Shown piece by piece: positions 8,209 to 15,298 of a stretch of DNA of 20,053 nt. The stretch is from positions 1-20,053 of IMG/VR virus record IMGVR_UViG_3300020183_000576, one strand, 5' to 3'. Made by a program: the position numbers and the translations under genes. The stretch is from a virus. A model generated the notes under the pieces. It saw only the letters and a program-made list of their open reading frames with translations, was not told the origin of the DNA and made no database searches. Position 1 is the first letter of the stretch; every line of letters begins with the position of its first letter.

Positions 8209-8957
8209 TGTACCTCCTGTCGAATTCCTAATTGTGGAATACGTTTTTTCCATACTGATAAAATTTTTGTTTTATCTTCCGGAGTTATTGATTTGTTATT
8301 CACCCATATATCTAAATAATCGTTAACAACTTTAGAAAATGGAGTTCTTGTTTTTTTAGCTCGTAAATATAAACCTTGAATCATTGCATCTATTTCTTTA
8401 GGCAATGTAAAATATCGAGCTGGGGGCAATGCGCCTGCTTCTATTTTAGATCGAACAGCTTGGTCTGATGGAATAAATTTACTATCAATTGTATTCCACC
8501 CCGATTGTGTTATATGTTCAATTTCATGACGAAGCGTGTCTCGCAAATCCATTGCGACTTCTGATAATAACTTAGGATATTCTGCAGGATCCATTTTGAA
8601 ACGAATTTCAATAAGCGGCAATTCATCAGAGTGTCGTTTTGTATTATTATACGCATCACCTCCTACATGTAAGTCATTGTAACCTTCAATCCATTGAATT
8701 TTTAATTCTAAATAAAATTCAACCGGGATATCTGTATTTTCTACTTCTTCAAAATATATGTTATCAAATGCAGCCGGATCTTCTATATTGGGTACTGGTT
8801 CGCCTTGTTTAAAATAAATTTTTTCGCCGCCGAAGAAACCTTCCGGATCATCTTTTGATGCAAAACTATCTTTAATTACATGTAGCAAAGTTTTTGATAG
8901 TTTAGTAACTAATCCATCATAACGGCCTTCTGCAATTAATTTTTTTAATGATATCAT
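8205..8957 (-). CDS. Predicted zincin metalloprotease with capsid-targeting-like leader
   Basis: The 250-aa product starts MISLKKLIAEG; IAE followed by Gly is an almost ideal T4 gp21-type cleavage site. RHEIEHITQS has the zinc-protease motif HEIEH at 144-148. The third zinc ligand is not obvious, though E168-E173 or later residues are possible. It is coupled by ATGA overlaps to the larger HExxH protein upstream and the basic protein downstream, both with the same leader. Inferred role: a protease carried in the capsid, for head maturation or for action in the cell after ejection. Enzyme activity is not proven by the motif alone. Confidence 0.7.
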   Translation of the reverse strand: MISLKKLIAEGRYDGLVTKLSKTLLHVIKDSFASKDDPEGFFGGEKIYFKQGEPVPNIEDPAAFDNIYFEEVENTDIPVEFYLELKIQWIEGYNDLHVGGDAYNNTKRHSDELPLIEIRFKMDPAEYPKLLSEVAMDLRDTLRHEIEHITQSGWNTIDSKFIPSDQAVRSKIEAGALPPARYFTLPKEIDAMIQGLYLRAKKTRTPFSKVVNDYLDIWVNNKSITPEDKTKILSVWKKRIPQLGIRQEVQ

Positions 8958-10993
8958 AATAAATCTTTTAGTTTAATAACACCGTCAGCTATATTTTTCA
9001 TTTTAAGTATTTCACTTTTATTTGATCGCAATTGTTTTACTATCTGAGATACTAGTTGTTTATATTGTTTCGGAGAATTTGCATGCAACGTATTAAATAA
9101 TGTCTCCGTAGATCGATTTGTACCAAATTGTGACGTAGTTTTACTAAAAAGTAATTTCCGAACATCATTAGTAAAATACTTTGAATTGTCTGTTGTAAAA
9201 TATTTAATTGCATCATCTAAAACTTGCAAAGTTTTTTTCTTACCTGCAGTTTTAGCTAATTTATTTGTTCCATATACAATTTGTTCTAATGCCTGTGGCC
9301 TAAGTGCACTTTGTTCAAAATCATGAAAATAATAGTTTTTAAACCAATTTTTTGTTGGATTTTTAGCATCTGGTTGGAATGTCCAACGCATCCCCGCGCG
9401 CGGATCATATGATACATTTAATTTTTTACTTTGCGTAATAGCAGGATCTTTTATGTGGGCTAATTCGTGAGTTAATACACTTTTGAATTGTTGTTTATTA
9501 ATTGTACCAGATTTAGTCATAAATCTTTCAGGTACCATATATATTTCGCCAGCATCGGTTGCCCAACCGCGTGATGTTTTCTCGCCGAGAGTTTCAGCCC
9601 TAGATAAAGTTACCATATGTACTTTAACATCTCGTGTTATCATACGGGGTTGGCCTGGCAGAATTTTAGTATGTTTTTGTCCTATATTTGTTGGACTAGG
9701 AAATTCATATCTAGCAGCCATTGGTGCTCGTACATTTGCATTTTTTATGTTATATGTTTTAAAATATATTTCATACCAATTTTCTGGCGAGCCTTTTTGA
9801 CTTAATTTAAATACATCATCTGCAATTTGATCTAAACTTTGTAATTCTGTAGGCGAAAATTTAATTCCAGCAGTGATGCCTAAGCCTTGCGCAGCAAATT
9901 TCTTTTCAGCCATTTGTTTTATATCTTGGTAAGTATATTTACCATTAAATATTCCAGATTGTACAGACTGCCATTCTTCAGGTGTTAACGATTTTTTATA
10001 TGCTTGAAGTTTTGGATCTTTAAGAATAGCTTTCCATGTTTCAGCAGGTGTTTTTACTGAATCATATAAAAACTTTTCATGTTGTTGAAATTGTCTAATT
10101 AGATTTGCTTCGTCATCCGGTAAAGATGCCAATTCTTTCTCAGTAATACTTTTAAAGGATCCTGTTTTGTTAAAACTTTTAAATTTTGAAATCTTTGCAC
10201 CTAATTTTGCTAACGCTGCCCTTTTAAATTTTTGTACTGCAGGAATTCTTTGTACAACACGACTAATAAATGGTAATGCTGCAAAAAATGCAGAAACGCC
10301 GGCTCCAAATTTATTTCCTTCATCCCAATAAAGTTTTGCATCAGCTGTCATGGCTAAACTAGCTAAGCCAATGCCAACCGGGCCAGCAAAATAAAGTAAT
10401 GATGCTGCATTTTCAATTCCAGCGTGCATTTCATGAGATTTAAATGCTGATAATAAATTAGTTGTATATGGCGCGTACAACGCCGGGTCCATTAACATTT
10501 TATACAACAAATCTTTTTTTATTGAATTTTTTTTCGATGCCCAATTGTTAAATAACATTTGCAATGTCTGAGCTTCAGATGGTCTTCGGCTACTACTAGG
10601 AACCATTCCTGCAGCGCCCGGGCGCCGATAACTAATCTCTTCGATTAAGTCTTCCCAAGTAAAAACTTTCTTAACTGTCCAGAACCAATCTTTTTGAGGT
10701 AATACTTTTACTAAATGTTCAGCTACTTTATATAAGTCTCTGAAATCCATGAATTCGTGGAGATATTCTCCTAATCCACGATTACCTGTTAATTTCTGCA
10801 ATTCTCTATTAACTAGTTTATATTGTTCAATTGATAATATTTGTTTTATAGAGCTTAATGCTCCCTTTTCATTATCTAAAAAAATACCTTTTGAATCATA
10901 TATTTGTTGTGCTAGTTTTTTCGCAGCTTCTTGCTTTACTTGTTGTTGAGATTTGAATTTTTGTTCATCGAGTAAATTTACTAGCTGTATCAT
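8954..10993 (-). CDS. Large putative virion protein with HELAH zincin motif and leader
   Basis: The start ATG 10993-10991 is preferred over an in-frame GTG at 11008 because it places the shared leader, MIQLVNLLDEQ, at the N-terminus. The product is 679 aa. Residues 192-243 are Gly/Ala-rich and hydrophobic (FAGPVGIGLASLAMT and FGAGVSAFFAALPFI) and could insert into a membrane. The C-terminal third contains VLTHELAHIKDP, with HELAH at 509-513, a typical zinc-protease site. Between them are helical, Lys-rich segments. The layout (leader, membrane-active region, protease) is reminiscent of an ejected effector, but the family is not recognised. It lies in a coupled chain with two more leader proteins. 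Confidence 0.7.
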   Translation of the reverse strand: MIQLVNLLDEQKFKSQQQVKQEAAKKLAQQIYDSKGIFLDNEKGALSSIKQILSIEQYKLVNRELQKLTGNRGLGEYLHEFMDFRDLYKVAEHLVKVLPQKDWFWTVKKVFTWEDLIEEISYRRPGAAGMVPSSSRRPSEAQTLQMLFNNWASKKNSIKKDLLYKMLMDPALYAPYTTNLLSAFKSHEMHAGIENAASLLYFAGPVGIGLASLAMTADAKLYWDEGNKFGAGVSAFFAALPFISRVVQRIPAVQKFKRAALAKLGAKISKFKSFNKTGSFKSITEKELASLPDDEANLIRQFQQHEKFLYDSVKTPAETWKAILKDPKLQAYKKSLTPEEWQSVQSGIFNGKYTYQDIKQMAEKKFAAQGLGITAGIKFSPTELQSLDQIADDVFKLSQKGSPENWYEIYFKTYNIKNANVRAPMAARYEFPSPTNIGQKHTKILPGQPRMITRDVKVHMVTLSRAETLGEKTSRGWATDAGEIYMVPERFMTKSGTINKQQFKSVLTHELAHIKDPAITQSKKLNVSYDPRAGMRWTFQPDAKNPTKNWFKNYYFHDFEQSALRPQALEQIVYGTNKLAKTAGKKKTLQVLDDAIKYFTTDNSKYFTNDVRKLLFSKTTSQFGTNRSTETLFNTLHANSPKQYKQLVSQIVKQLRSNKSEILKMKNIADGVIKLKDLL

Positions 10994-11004
10994 ATTAATA
11001 AATA

Positions 11005-11559
11005 TCACTCAAGTAAATTGTAATTCCAATATTTTTCTTTTTCTTCATTATACGGATTACCTGTTTGTTGATAATAACAATTTAGACAAAGCATTTGTAA
11101 ATTTGCAACAACGTGATTAGTTTCGTCACCATCTAGATGATCTAGTTTCAATGGCACTGTATCATCTGTTATTCTTCGTTCTGAATAACCACAACTTGCA
11201 CATTCTTCTTTAAAGATTCCTAATGCCAATAATCTATTTCGAAGTTTCCAAGAAGGATAGTTAGGATGCTTACCTGACAATATATTATCAATAGAGTAGA
11301 TACCTTTTGATGCTTTCTGAACATCTTTAGGGATACCTACTCCAAATTGATTTTTATGTAGCTCATATAATGTTTTACCAGTATCTCGATCTGTATATAA
11401 TCGAGCATACTTTTTATAAGTAGTAAATGATACTTTAAGAAAGCGAGCGGCTTCTGCATTAGACTTTGTATTTTCCATTGCATAACGAATTTCACTTTCT
11501 GGTATATCTAAAGCAGTTTTGCCTATACCATATACATACTTATATTGTTTATCTGCCAT
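11005..11559 (-). CDS. HNH-type endonuclease-like protein with HTH region
   Basis: This 184-aa protein has a likely helix-turn-helix near 33-52 (SNAEAARFLKVSFTTYKKYA) and a C-terminal HNH/zinc module: CASC at 120-123, LDHLDGD with His141, Asn153, and CLNC at 158-161. This C-x2-C...DH...N...C-x2-C layout matches HNH nucleases stabilised by zinc. Free-standing HNH genes in phages are often homing endonucleases, but some are packaging or host-DNA nucleases. It has no capsid leader although it sits among leader genes. Its ATG overlaps the previous stop by one base (TAATG), and its stop lies near the start of the 679-aa gene. Confidence 0.75.
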   Translation of the reverse strand: MADKQYKYVYGIGKTALDIPESEIRYAMENTKSNAEAARFLKVSFTTYKKYARLYTDRDTGKTLYELHKNQFGVGIPKDVQKASKGIYSIDNILSGKHPNYPSWKLRNRLLALGIFKEECASCGYSERRITDDTVPLKLDHLDGDETNHVVANLQMLCLNCYYQQTGNPYNEEKEKYWNYNLLE

Positions 11560-11945
11560 TAATAAACTCCATGTTTACGAAGCTCTGACACAGCATCGCG
11601 AGGCATCGTTTTTGTATCATACATTTCTAAAAGCATTGATTTTAATTTAATTGCTTGATCATTAAAAAATGATGAATGCACTTTAGATTGTTTTTGAACT
11701 TCAGCAATCCAAAATGAATAAACTGGAAATGCATCATCAAATCTATCAGCATCGGTTCGATTCTCCCAATATTCAATTTGATCTTTCAATGGCCACATAT
11801 GAATTGGAAGATCTGGATCTTTTCTGATACCGGGTTTACGTACTAAATGTTTTTCTTTATTCATATTCTTTGATATGAATTTGTCCATAATGTTAATTGA
11901 ACGATCCTTCGGCGATTCGCCAGTGTGTGCAGATTTTCTACCCAT
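11559..11945 (-). CDS. Unknown protein, 128 aa
   Basis: The product starts MGRKSAHTGESPKDRSINIM, is basic at the N-terminus and has an aromatic-rich middle (HMWPLKDQIEYWENR, PVYSFWIAEVQKQ). No family is recognised. Its start overlaps the end of the 61-aa gene by 8 bases and its end overlaps the HNH gene by one base. It is small, soluble and without TM segments. Position between ClpS-like and HNH genes gives no clear clue to function. Confidence 0.65.
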   Translation of the reverse strand: MGRKSAHTGESPKDRSINIMDKFISKNMNKEKHLVRKPGIRKDPDLPIHMWPLKDQIEYWENRTDADRFDDAFPVYSFWIAEVQKQSKVHSSFFNDQAIKLKSMLLEMYDTKTMPRDAVSELRKHGVY

Positions 11946-12123
11946 TTGTTTTTATTTTATTTGTTAGTATAACTATTTTACGCCATGCATCTTCTGCTGC
12001 ATAGATATATTTTTTAAAATTTATGATGTCTCTTGATTCGCGGGCTTTGTCAGCTCGTTTCATATTTCTATGATATGTTGCATGTAACAACCCAATTTTT
12101 ATTTTTATAATAAATGTAATCAT
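11938..12123 (-). CDS. Unknown small basic protein, 61 aa
   Basis: The start MITFIIKIKIGLLHATYHRN is followed by a Lys/Arg-rich helical stretch (MKRADKARESRD) and KYIYAAEDAWRKIVILTNKI. No family is recognised. The ATG overlaps the stop of the ClpS-like gene in an ATGA junction, so it is likely co-translated. It has a short hydrophobic N-terminus but is too polar for a TM helix. Confidence 0.6.
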   Translation of the reverse strand: MITFIIKIKIGLLHATYHRNMKRADKARESRDIINFKKYIYAAEDAWRKIVILTNKIKTNG

Positions 12124-12386
12124 TTTACTTGTTTTTTAACTATAGTTTTCAATTTACATTGATTAAGTATATTACTAACATGCATACATTCTTCATAACT
12201 ATCTGCGTATATCGCACACAGTTTTGCTTGATCAACTATTATTGCACATTGATATGCTTGCAATTCATTAAAATCACAGTATGACATCAAACAATCTACA
12301 ACATGATCAAATGTAATTCGATCATCATTGTATAAGACTACTTCATGAAGTCCTTTGTTAGATTTTTTGTAAACTTTCTTTGACAT
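12120..12386 (-). CDS. Divergent ClpS-like protease adaptor
   Basis: ClpS delivers proteins with N-terminal degradation signals to the ClpAP/ClpCP protease. The 88-aa product has the diagnostic start EVVLYNDDRITFDHVVDCL (NDD at 20-22, which grips the substrate amino group) and the later segment AKLCAIYADSYEEC, aligned with the usual G-x-A-x-x-G-x-[YF] region. The ClpS VHxxG motif appears as VDQA (51-54), so the usual pocket His is missing or replaced by Asp. The final PL-C-x-E element is also lost. This suggests altered substrate choice, or competition with host ClpS. It overlaps the UVR-like gene upstream by 29 bases. Confidence 0.75.
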   Translation of the reverse strand: MSKKVYKKSNKGLHEVVLYNDDRITFDHVVDCLMSYCDFNELQAYQCAIIVDQAKLCAIYADSYEECMHVSNILNQCKLKTIVKKQVK

Positions 12387-12558
12387 CTCTAATTATTACA
12401 CATTGTTCAAACAATTCGCGATCTTCTGCAAAACGCAATGATTCGTTTAAAAATTTCATTTTACGTTCAGTATCCCAATATTCAGGCCAATCCCATTTAT
12501 CAGTAGCCATTACGTTGATAGAATCAACAAATAAACGTTCTATGAAATTATGATCCAT
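12358..12558 (-). CDS. Small protein with UVR-like motif, 66 aa
   Basis: The product starts MDHNFIERLFVDSINVMATD. Its last 30 residues, FLNESLRFAEDRELFEQCVI then IRDVKESLQKI, fit the UVR motif pattern (helix, acidic-Phe-Glu, two residues, A/C, IRD, helix) known from UvrB/UvrC, McsA and ClpC-family proteins, where it mediates protein contacts. That link is suggestive because the next gene is ClpS-like. It is first in its transcription unit: the promoter at 12564-12592 ends five bases before the ATG (TATAATAAGTTATG). The motif match is by eye and short. Confidence 0.6.
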   Translation of the reverse strand: MDHNFIERLFVDSINVMATDKWDWPEYWDTERKMKFLNESLRFAEDRELFEQCVIIRDVKESLQKI

Positions 12559-12563
12559 AACTT

Positions 12564-12592
12564 ATTATATGAAAAATTAAATATCAATCCAA
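12564..12592 (-). promoter_or_regulatory. Sigma70-type promoter for UVR/ClpS-like unit
   Basis: TTGGAT (12592-12587), 17 bases, TATAAT (12569-12564), minus strand. The -35 box is formed by the last codons of the HAD gene (Leu-Asp-stop). The ATG follows the -10 box by five bases, so the message would be nearly leaderless. Confidence 0.75.
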
Positions 12593-13027
12593 ATCAAAAT
12601 ATTTTTTTAATTGATTGATTGTATCTTGTACATTATTAGGATTATGTTTAATACCAATACCTTTTTTCATTTCCCACGCATTAATATTATCTAAACTGTC
12701 ATCAATAAGTATAGATTTTGGATTTGCATAAATATTTTTACTAATACCGGTTGCTACAAATTTGACATCAGGTGTTGGTTTTAAGTATTGATTAATTTGA
12801 TCTCGTTTAGTCTTTTCATTGGCAACTCGATTTGATGTACCTACTGCTGAAAGTATTATTGGATCTAAATTTTTTATTTTATCCCAAAGTGCTGCGCCAA
12901 TATACTCAGTTTTATTTCCATTACCTCCTACATCGGCACTCATTTTTTTAAATAACACATCACCCATATCAACATATAATGTATATGTAGCTAATTCTTC
13001 ATTTAATAAAGATTTTAAACGTATCAT
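12584..13027 (-). CDS. HAD-superfamily phosphatase-like protein with capsid-targeting-like leader
   Basis: This 147-aa protein starts MIRLKSLLNE, identical in its first eight residues to the neighbouring lysozyme. The rest is a compact HAD fold: motif I YVDMGDVLF at 18-26 (Asp20 nucleophile, Asp23), motif II around ILSAVGTS at 58-65, and motif IV ILIDDSLDNI at 106-115. This resembles small 5'(3')-deoxyribonucleotidase or NagD-like phosphatases. It could cleave nucleotide phosphates, but the substrate cannot be read from the sequence. The leader predicts delivery in the capsid, which would be unusual for such an enzyme. Confidence 0.75.
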   Translation of the reverse strand: MIRLKSLLNEELATYTLYVDMGDVLFKKMSADVGGNGNKTEYIGAALWDKIKNLDPIILSAVGTSNRVANEKTKRDQINQYLKPTPDVKFVATGISKNIYANPKSILIDDSLDNINAWEMKKGIGIKHNPNNVQDTINQLKKYFDLD

Positions 13028-13038
13028 ATTATTACTTA

Positions 13039-13920
13039 TTATGTAATTACTAACTTAAGATCATGGTCTAAAGAAGAATCACTAGTATTTATCATTAAAA
13101 TATATGTACCTGGCGACGCCGGCGCTTCAAATTTTAATATTCCTTGTTGTACATTATCCCAATGATGCTCATCAACCATTTGGCCAAACAATTTATAAAT
13201 TTTTATATCAATTGAATCAATTGGTAATATGTTAGATGATACTTTTATTGTAATTGCATCTCCAGGCTTTGCTGGATTCGGATACATAGTATAATTAGAA
13301 TCTGATTTTTTATTAGATGTATTATCTTTTGCTGTAGTTGTATTAGATGATACATTACTTTTTATAAATTTGTCAATCTTTAAAGCATTATCGATACGTT
13401 GTTGTTTGCTGCCTGGTATTGGTTTAAAAACATTATCCATTAAATTTGCAGCACTAGCTGCAATATCTCCAGATACTATACTACGATCATATTTTTTAAC
13501 ATATTCTTTTGATAAACCTTTATATGTACCATCTTCTTGTTTGTAATACATCAATGCTTTATCAATACCAGGTATTGGTTTGTCGTACCATAAGTAACCA
13601 TTTTTTAATTCACATTTCATGAAATCTAATTGAGTTGATAATGCACTTTTAGATTTTCCAATATGTTTTGCAAATGCAGTTAATGCTTGTTTACGTCCAT
13701 AGCCCGGATCCCATTGACATAATCCATAACCGCCGGTACCGCCTGCTTCAGTGGTATCTGGATCGCAACCCGATTCATGTGATATGTTACCAGCTAATGC
13801 TACCGCACCAGTATAACTAAAACCGCGGGCTTGTAAACCTTTTACAATTTCTTTAGCTTTTTCTAGTTCGCCAGGAGCATTTAGATCAAATTCTAACAAT
13901 AAAGATTTAAGGCGTATCAT
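13039..13920 (-). CDS. Phage tail-type lysozyme with T9SS-like C-terminal domain and leader
   Basis: This 293-aa protein has three parts. Residues 1-10, MIRLKSLLLE, are the shared leader with a cut-like site after Glu10. Residues about 20-190 are a phage lysozyme domain (Phage_lysozyme2 type): GFSYTGAVALAGNISHESGC with probable catalytic Glu49, then GGYGLCQWDPGYGRKQAL. After a Ser/Thr/Asn/Lys linker (190-209), residues 212-293 match the T9SS type A sorting domain of Bacteroidota: YPNPAKPGD, then IDIKIYKLFGQMVD, then SPGTYILMI and the final LKLVIT. There is no Sec signal peptide, which ordinary T9SS cargo requires. Likely role: peptidoglycan cutting during DNA entry. The last domain could instead be a generic beta-sandwich adhesin. 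The ATG overlaps the upstream stop (TAATG). Confidence 0.85.
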   Translation of the reverse strand: MIRLKSLLLEFDLNAPGELEKAKEIVKGLQARGFSYTGAVALAGNISHESGCDPDTTEAGGTGGYGLCQWDPGYGRKQALTAFAKHIGKSKSALSTQLDFMKCELKNGYLWYDKPIPGIDKALMYYKQEDGTYKGLSKEYVKKYDRSIVSGDIAASAANLMDNVFKPIPGSKQQRIDNALKIDKFIKSNVSSNTTTAKDNTSNKKSDSNYTMYPNPAKPGDAITIKVSSNILPIDSIDIKIYKLFGQMVDEHHWDNVQQGILKFEAPASPGTYILMINTSDSSLDHDLKLVIT

Positions 13921-14252
13921 TATTTGCCTTTTGTCTCACGAATAATCAATTCACCTAAAACTTCTAATCGGCCTACTTCTCTTTGAAACTCAATTTGTGT
14001 CATGGATGTAGATATTTTTTTATATGTAACATCATATTCTTTTTTAGCTTCATCTAAATTAAATTTTCCAGCAGCTGCTTTTTTATAATATGGAAGTTTA
14101 ACTTTGAAATGATGCCATGTTAAAAGAGCTAAGCCTCCTTTTTTCTTTGCATTGTTAACAATCTTCTCAGCACCAGCTTCTCTAGTGTCAGCAAATGTTT
14201 CAAAAGTTTCTTTTTTATCTTTTGATTCAAAAAGTAAATTCATTAGTTTCAT
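13920..14252 (-). CDS. Small leader-bearing unknown protein, 110 aa
   Basis: The product starts MKLMNLLFES, one residue shorter than the shared leader but with the same spacing of Leu, Asn and Leu to the Glu before Ser. The rest is Lys-rich and helical, with GALALL-type hydrophobic GGLALLTWHHFKVKLPYYKK near 39-58 and EFQREVGRLEVLGEL at the end. I recall similar short proteins in marine phages without known role. It is directly upstream of the leader-bearing lysozyme and overlaps it by one base. Inferred to be a capsid internal protein. Confidence 0.65.
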   Translation of the reverse strand: MKLMNLLFESKDKKETFETFADTREAGAEKIVNNAKKKGGLALLTWHHFKVKLPYYKKAAAGKFNLDEAKKEYDVTYKKISTSMTQIEFQREVGRLEVLGELIIRETKGK

Positions 14253-14265
14253 ATTAATAAATATA

Positions 14266-14667
14266 TTACCACATTTCTTCTTGAGTATATATACAAACTA
14301 TTTCTTCATCCCGTTCAATATCGCGGATTGCTACAAATTCATCTAAAGTTAAATCGTGAATAACATTTGGAGAATCAGAATGATTTACAAAATATGCTAA
14401 ATTAATATTATTTGGTGTACGAGATAAAAATATTCCGTCAGATGTAGAATTACACATTGTATTTAAATATGATTTTACATCTTCATGCAAACCTGAAAGT
14501 TCTGTCCACTGAATAAATATAGTATCAGCAGTAACATCATGTAGTAATACATCTCCTTTTCTTATCGGACGTATTGCAAATAAACCAACTCCAGAGCAAA
14601 CCTTAGATGGTTTCAAACGAAGATTAGTATTATGAAGTATGTTTTGAATTATTTCCCGTTTCGTCAT
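14266..14667 (-). CDS. SET-domain protein (putative lysine methyltransferase)
   Basis: This 133-aa protein is almost only a SET domain: SGVGLFAIRPIRKGDVLL near 25-42 (AdoMet-binding strand), NLAYFVNHSDSPNV at 89-102 (the NHS-PN motif forming the cofactor pseudoknot), and FVAIRDIERDEEIVCIY at 111-127 (the final Glu-Glu...Tyr element). All landmark motifs are present, so it is probably active. SET enzymes methylate lysines, mostly in eukaryotes; free-standing ones occur in some bacteria and large viruses. Target unknown. The start overlaps the upstream gene by 38 bases, and there is no other ATG before the domain. Confidence 0.85.
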   Translation of the reverse strand: MTKREIIQNILHNTNLRLKPSKVCSGVGLFAIRPIRKGDVLLHDVTADTIFIQWTELSGLHEDVKSYLNTMCNSTSDGIFLSRTPNNINLAYFVNHSDSPNVIHDLTLDEFVAIRDIERDEEIVCIYTQEEMW

Positions 14668-15292
14668 CTTGAGTTGTAAAATTAGTTATATAATTATAGT
14701 CAGTTTCAAAACCACCTTTACCTTCAACGGTATAGATATTCATATCAATTCTATATCCTGGATTTTTGTCAATGCGTTTAAATGTCCAAGCATTATCCAT
14801 CCATATGATTCTATTATTAGGATAAATAAAAAAGTTACCATTATCCATCTTGAATACATGGCCACATTTGTGTTCTGGGGTTTCTGAGAAATTAGTATCT
14901 AATACATTTCTATTTTCATGAGACCAATCTAATGTAAACATATATATACCTTGCCGTTTAACACCCGTAATGGAAATTAAATCAGCTCGTAAACCAGATA
15001 AACGTTCTCTAATTTGTACATCAATATATGATGAAAAACAATCCCAATATACATGTTCTGTTAAAGGAAGAATTTCGGCATCCTTTTTCCAACAAAATGC
15101 ATGGATAGGTCTTCGAGTCCAATTAACTCCATTTTCTAAAAAAGCCTCAAAGAGAGGTGTTCTTTTTTGTATAGATGCTACACTATGCACGTCAGCTAAA
15201 GTAAATTCTGCATGTCCACGTTCGTGATTAAACATGAATTCATTTCGTATATAACATGTAATAGTTGGAATGTTTGCATTTAAATATGCCAT
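14630..15292 (-). CDS. Conserved phage protein of unknown function, 220 aa
   Basis: The product begins MAYLNANIPTITCYIRNEFM and carries stretches I associate with marine phage genomes: FNHERGHAEF, HKCGHVFKMDNGNFF, YPNNRIIWMD. It is rich in aromatic residues, His and Cys (CYIRNE, FCWKKD, WDCFSS, HKCGH), has no TM segments and looks like a compact beta-rich protein. No biochemical role is known to me. It follows the 155-aa gene by six bases, with the start in an AAAGTTATATG context, and overlaps the SET gene. Position in a virion-gene region makes a structural or assembly role possible. Confidence 0.75.
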   Translation of the reverse strand: MAYLNANIPTITCYIRNEFMFNHERGHAEFTLADVHSVASIQKRTPLFEAFLENGVNWTRRPIHAFCWKKDAEILPLTEHVYWDCFSSYIDVQIRERLSGLRADLISITGVKRQGIYMFTLDWSHENRNVLDTNFSETPEHKCGHVFKMDNGNFFIYPNNRIIWMDNAWTFKRIDKNPGYRIDMNIYTVEGKGGFETDYNYITNFTTQDDETGNNSKHTS

Positions 15293-15298
15293 ATAACT

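Noticed and set aside
8208-8253. Upstream extension of the 305-aa gene by 15 residues
   Set aside because: AGGAGG and the ATGA junction point to the start at 8208, which also puts the leader at the N-terminus.
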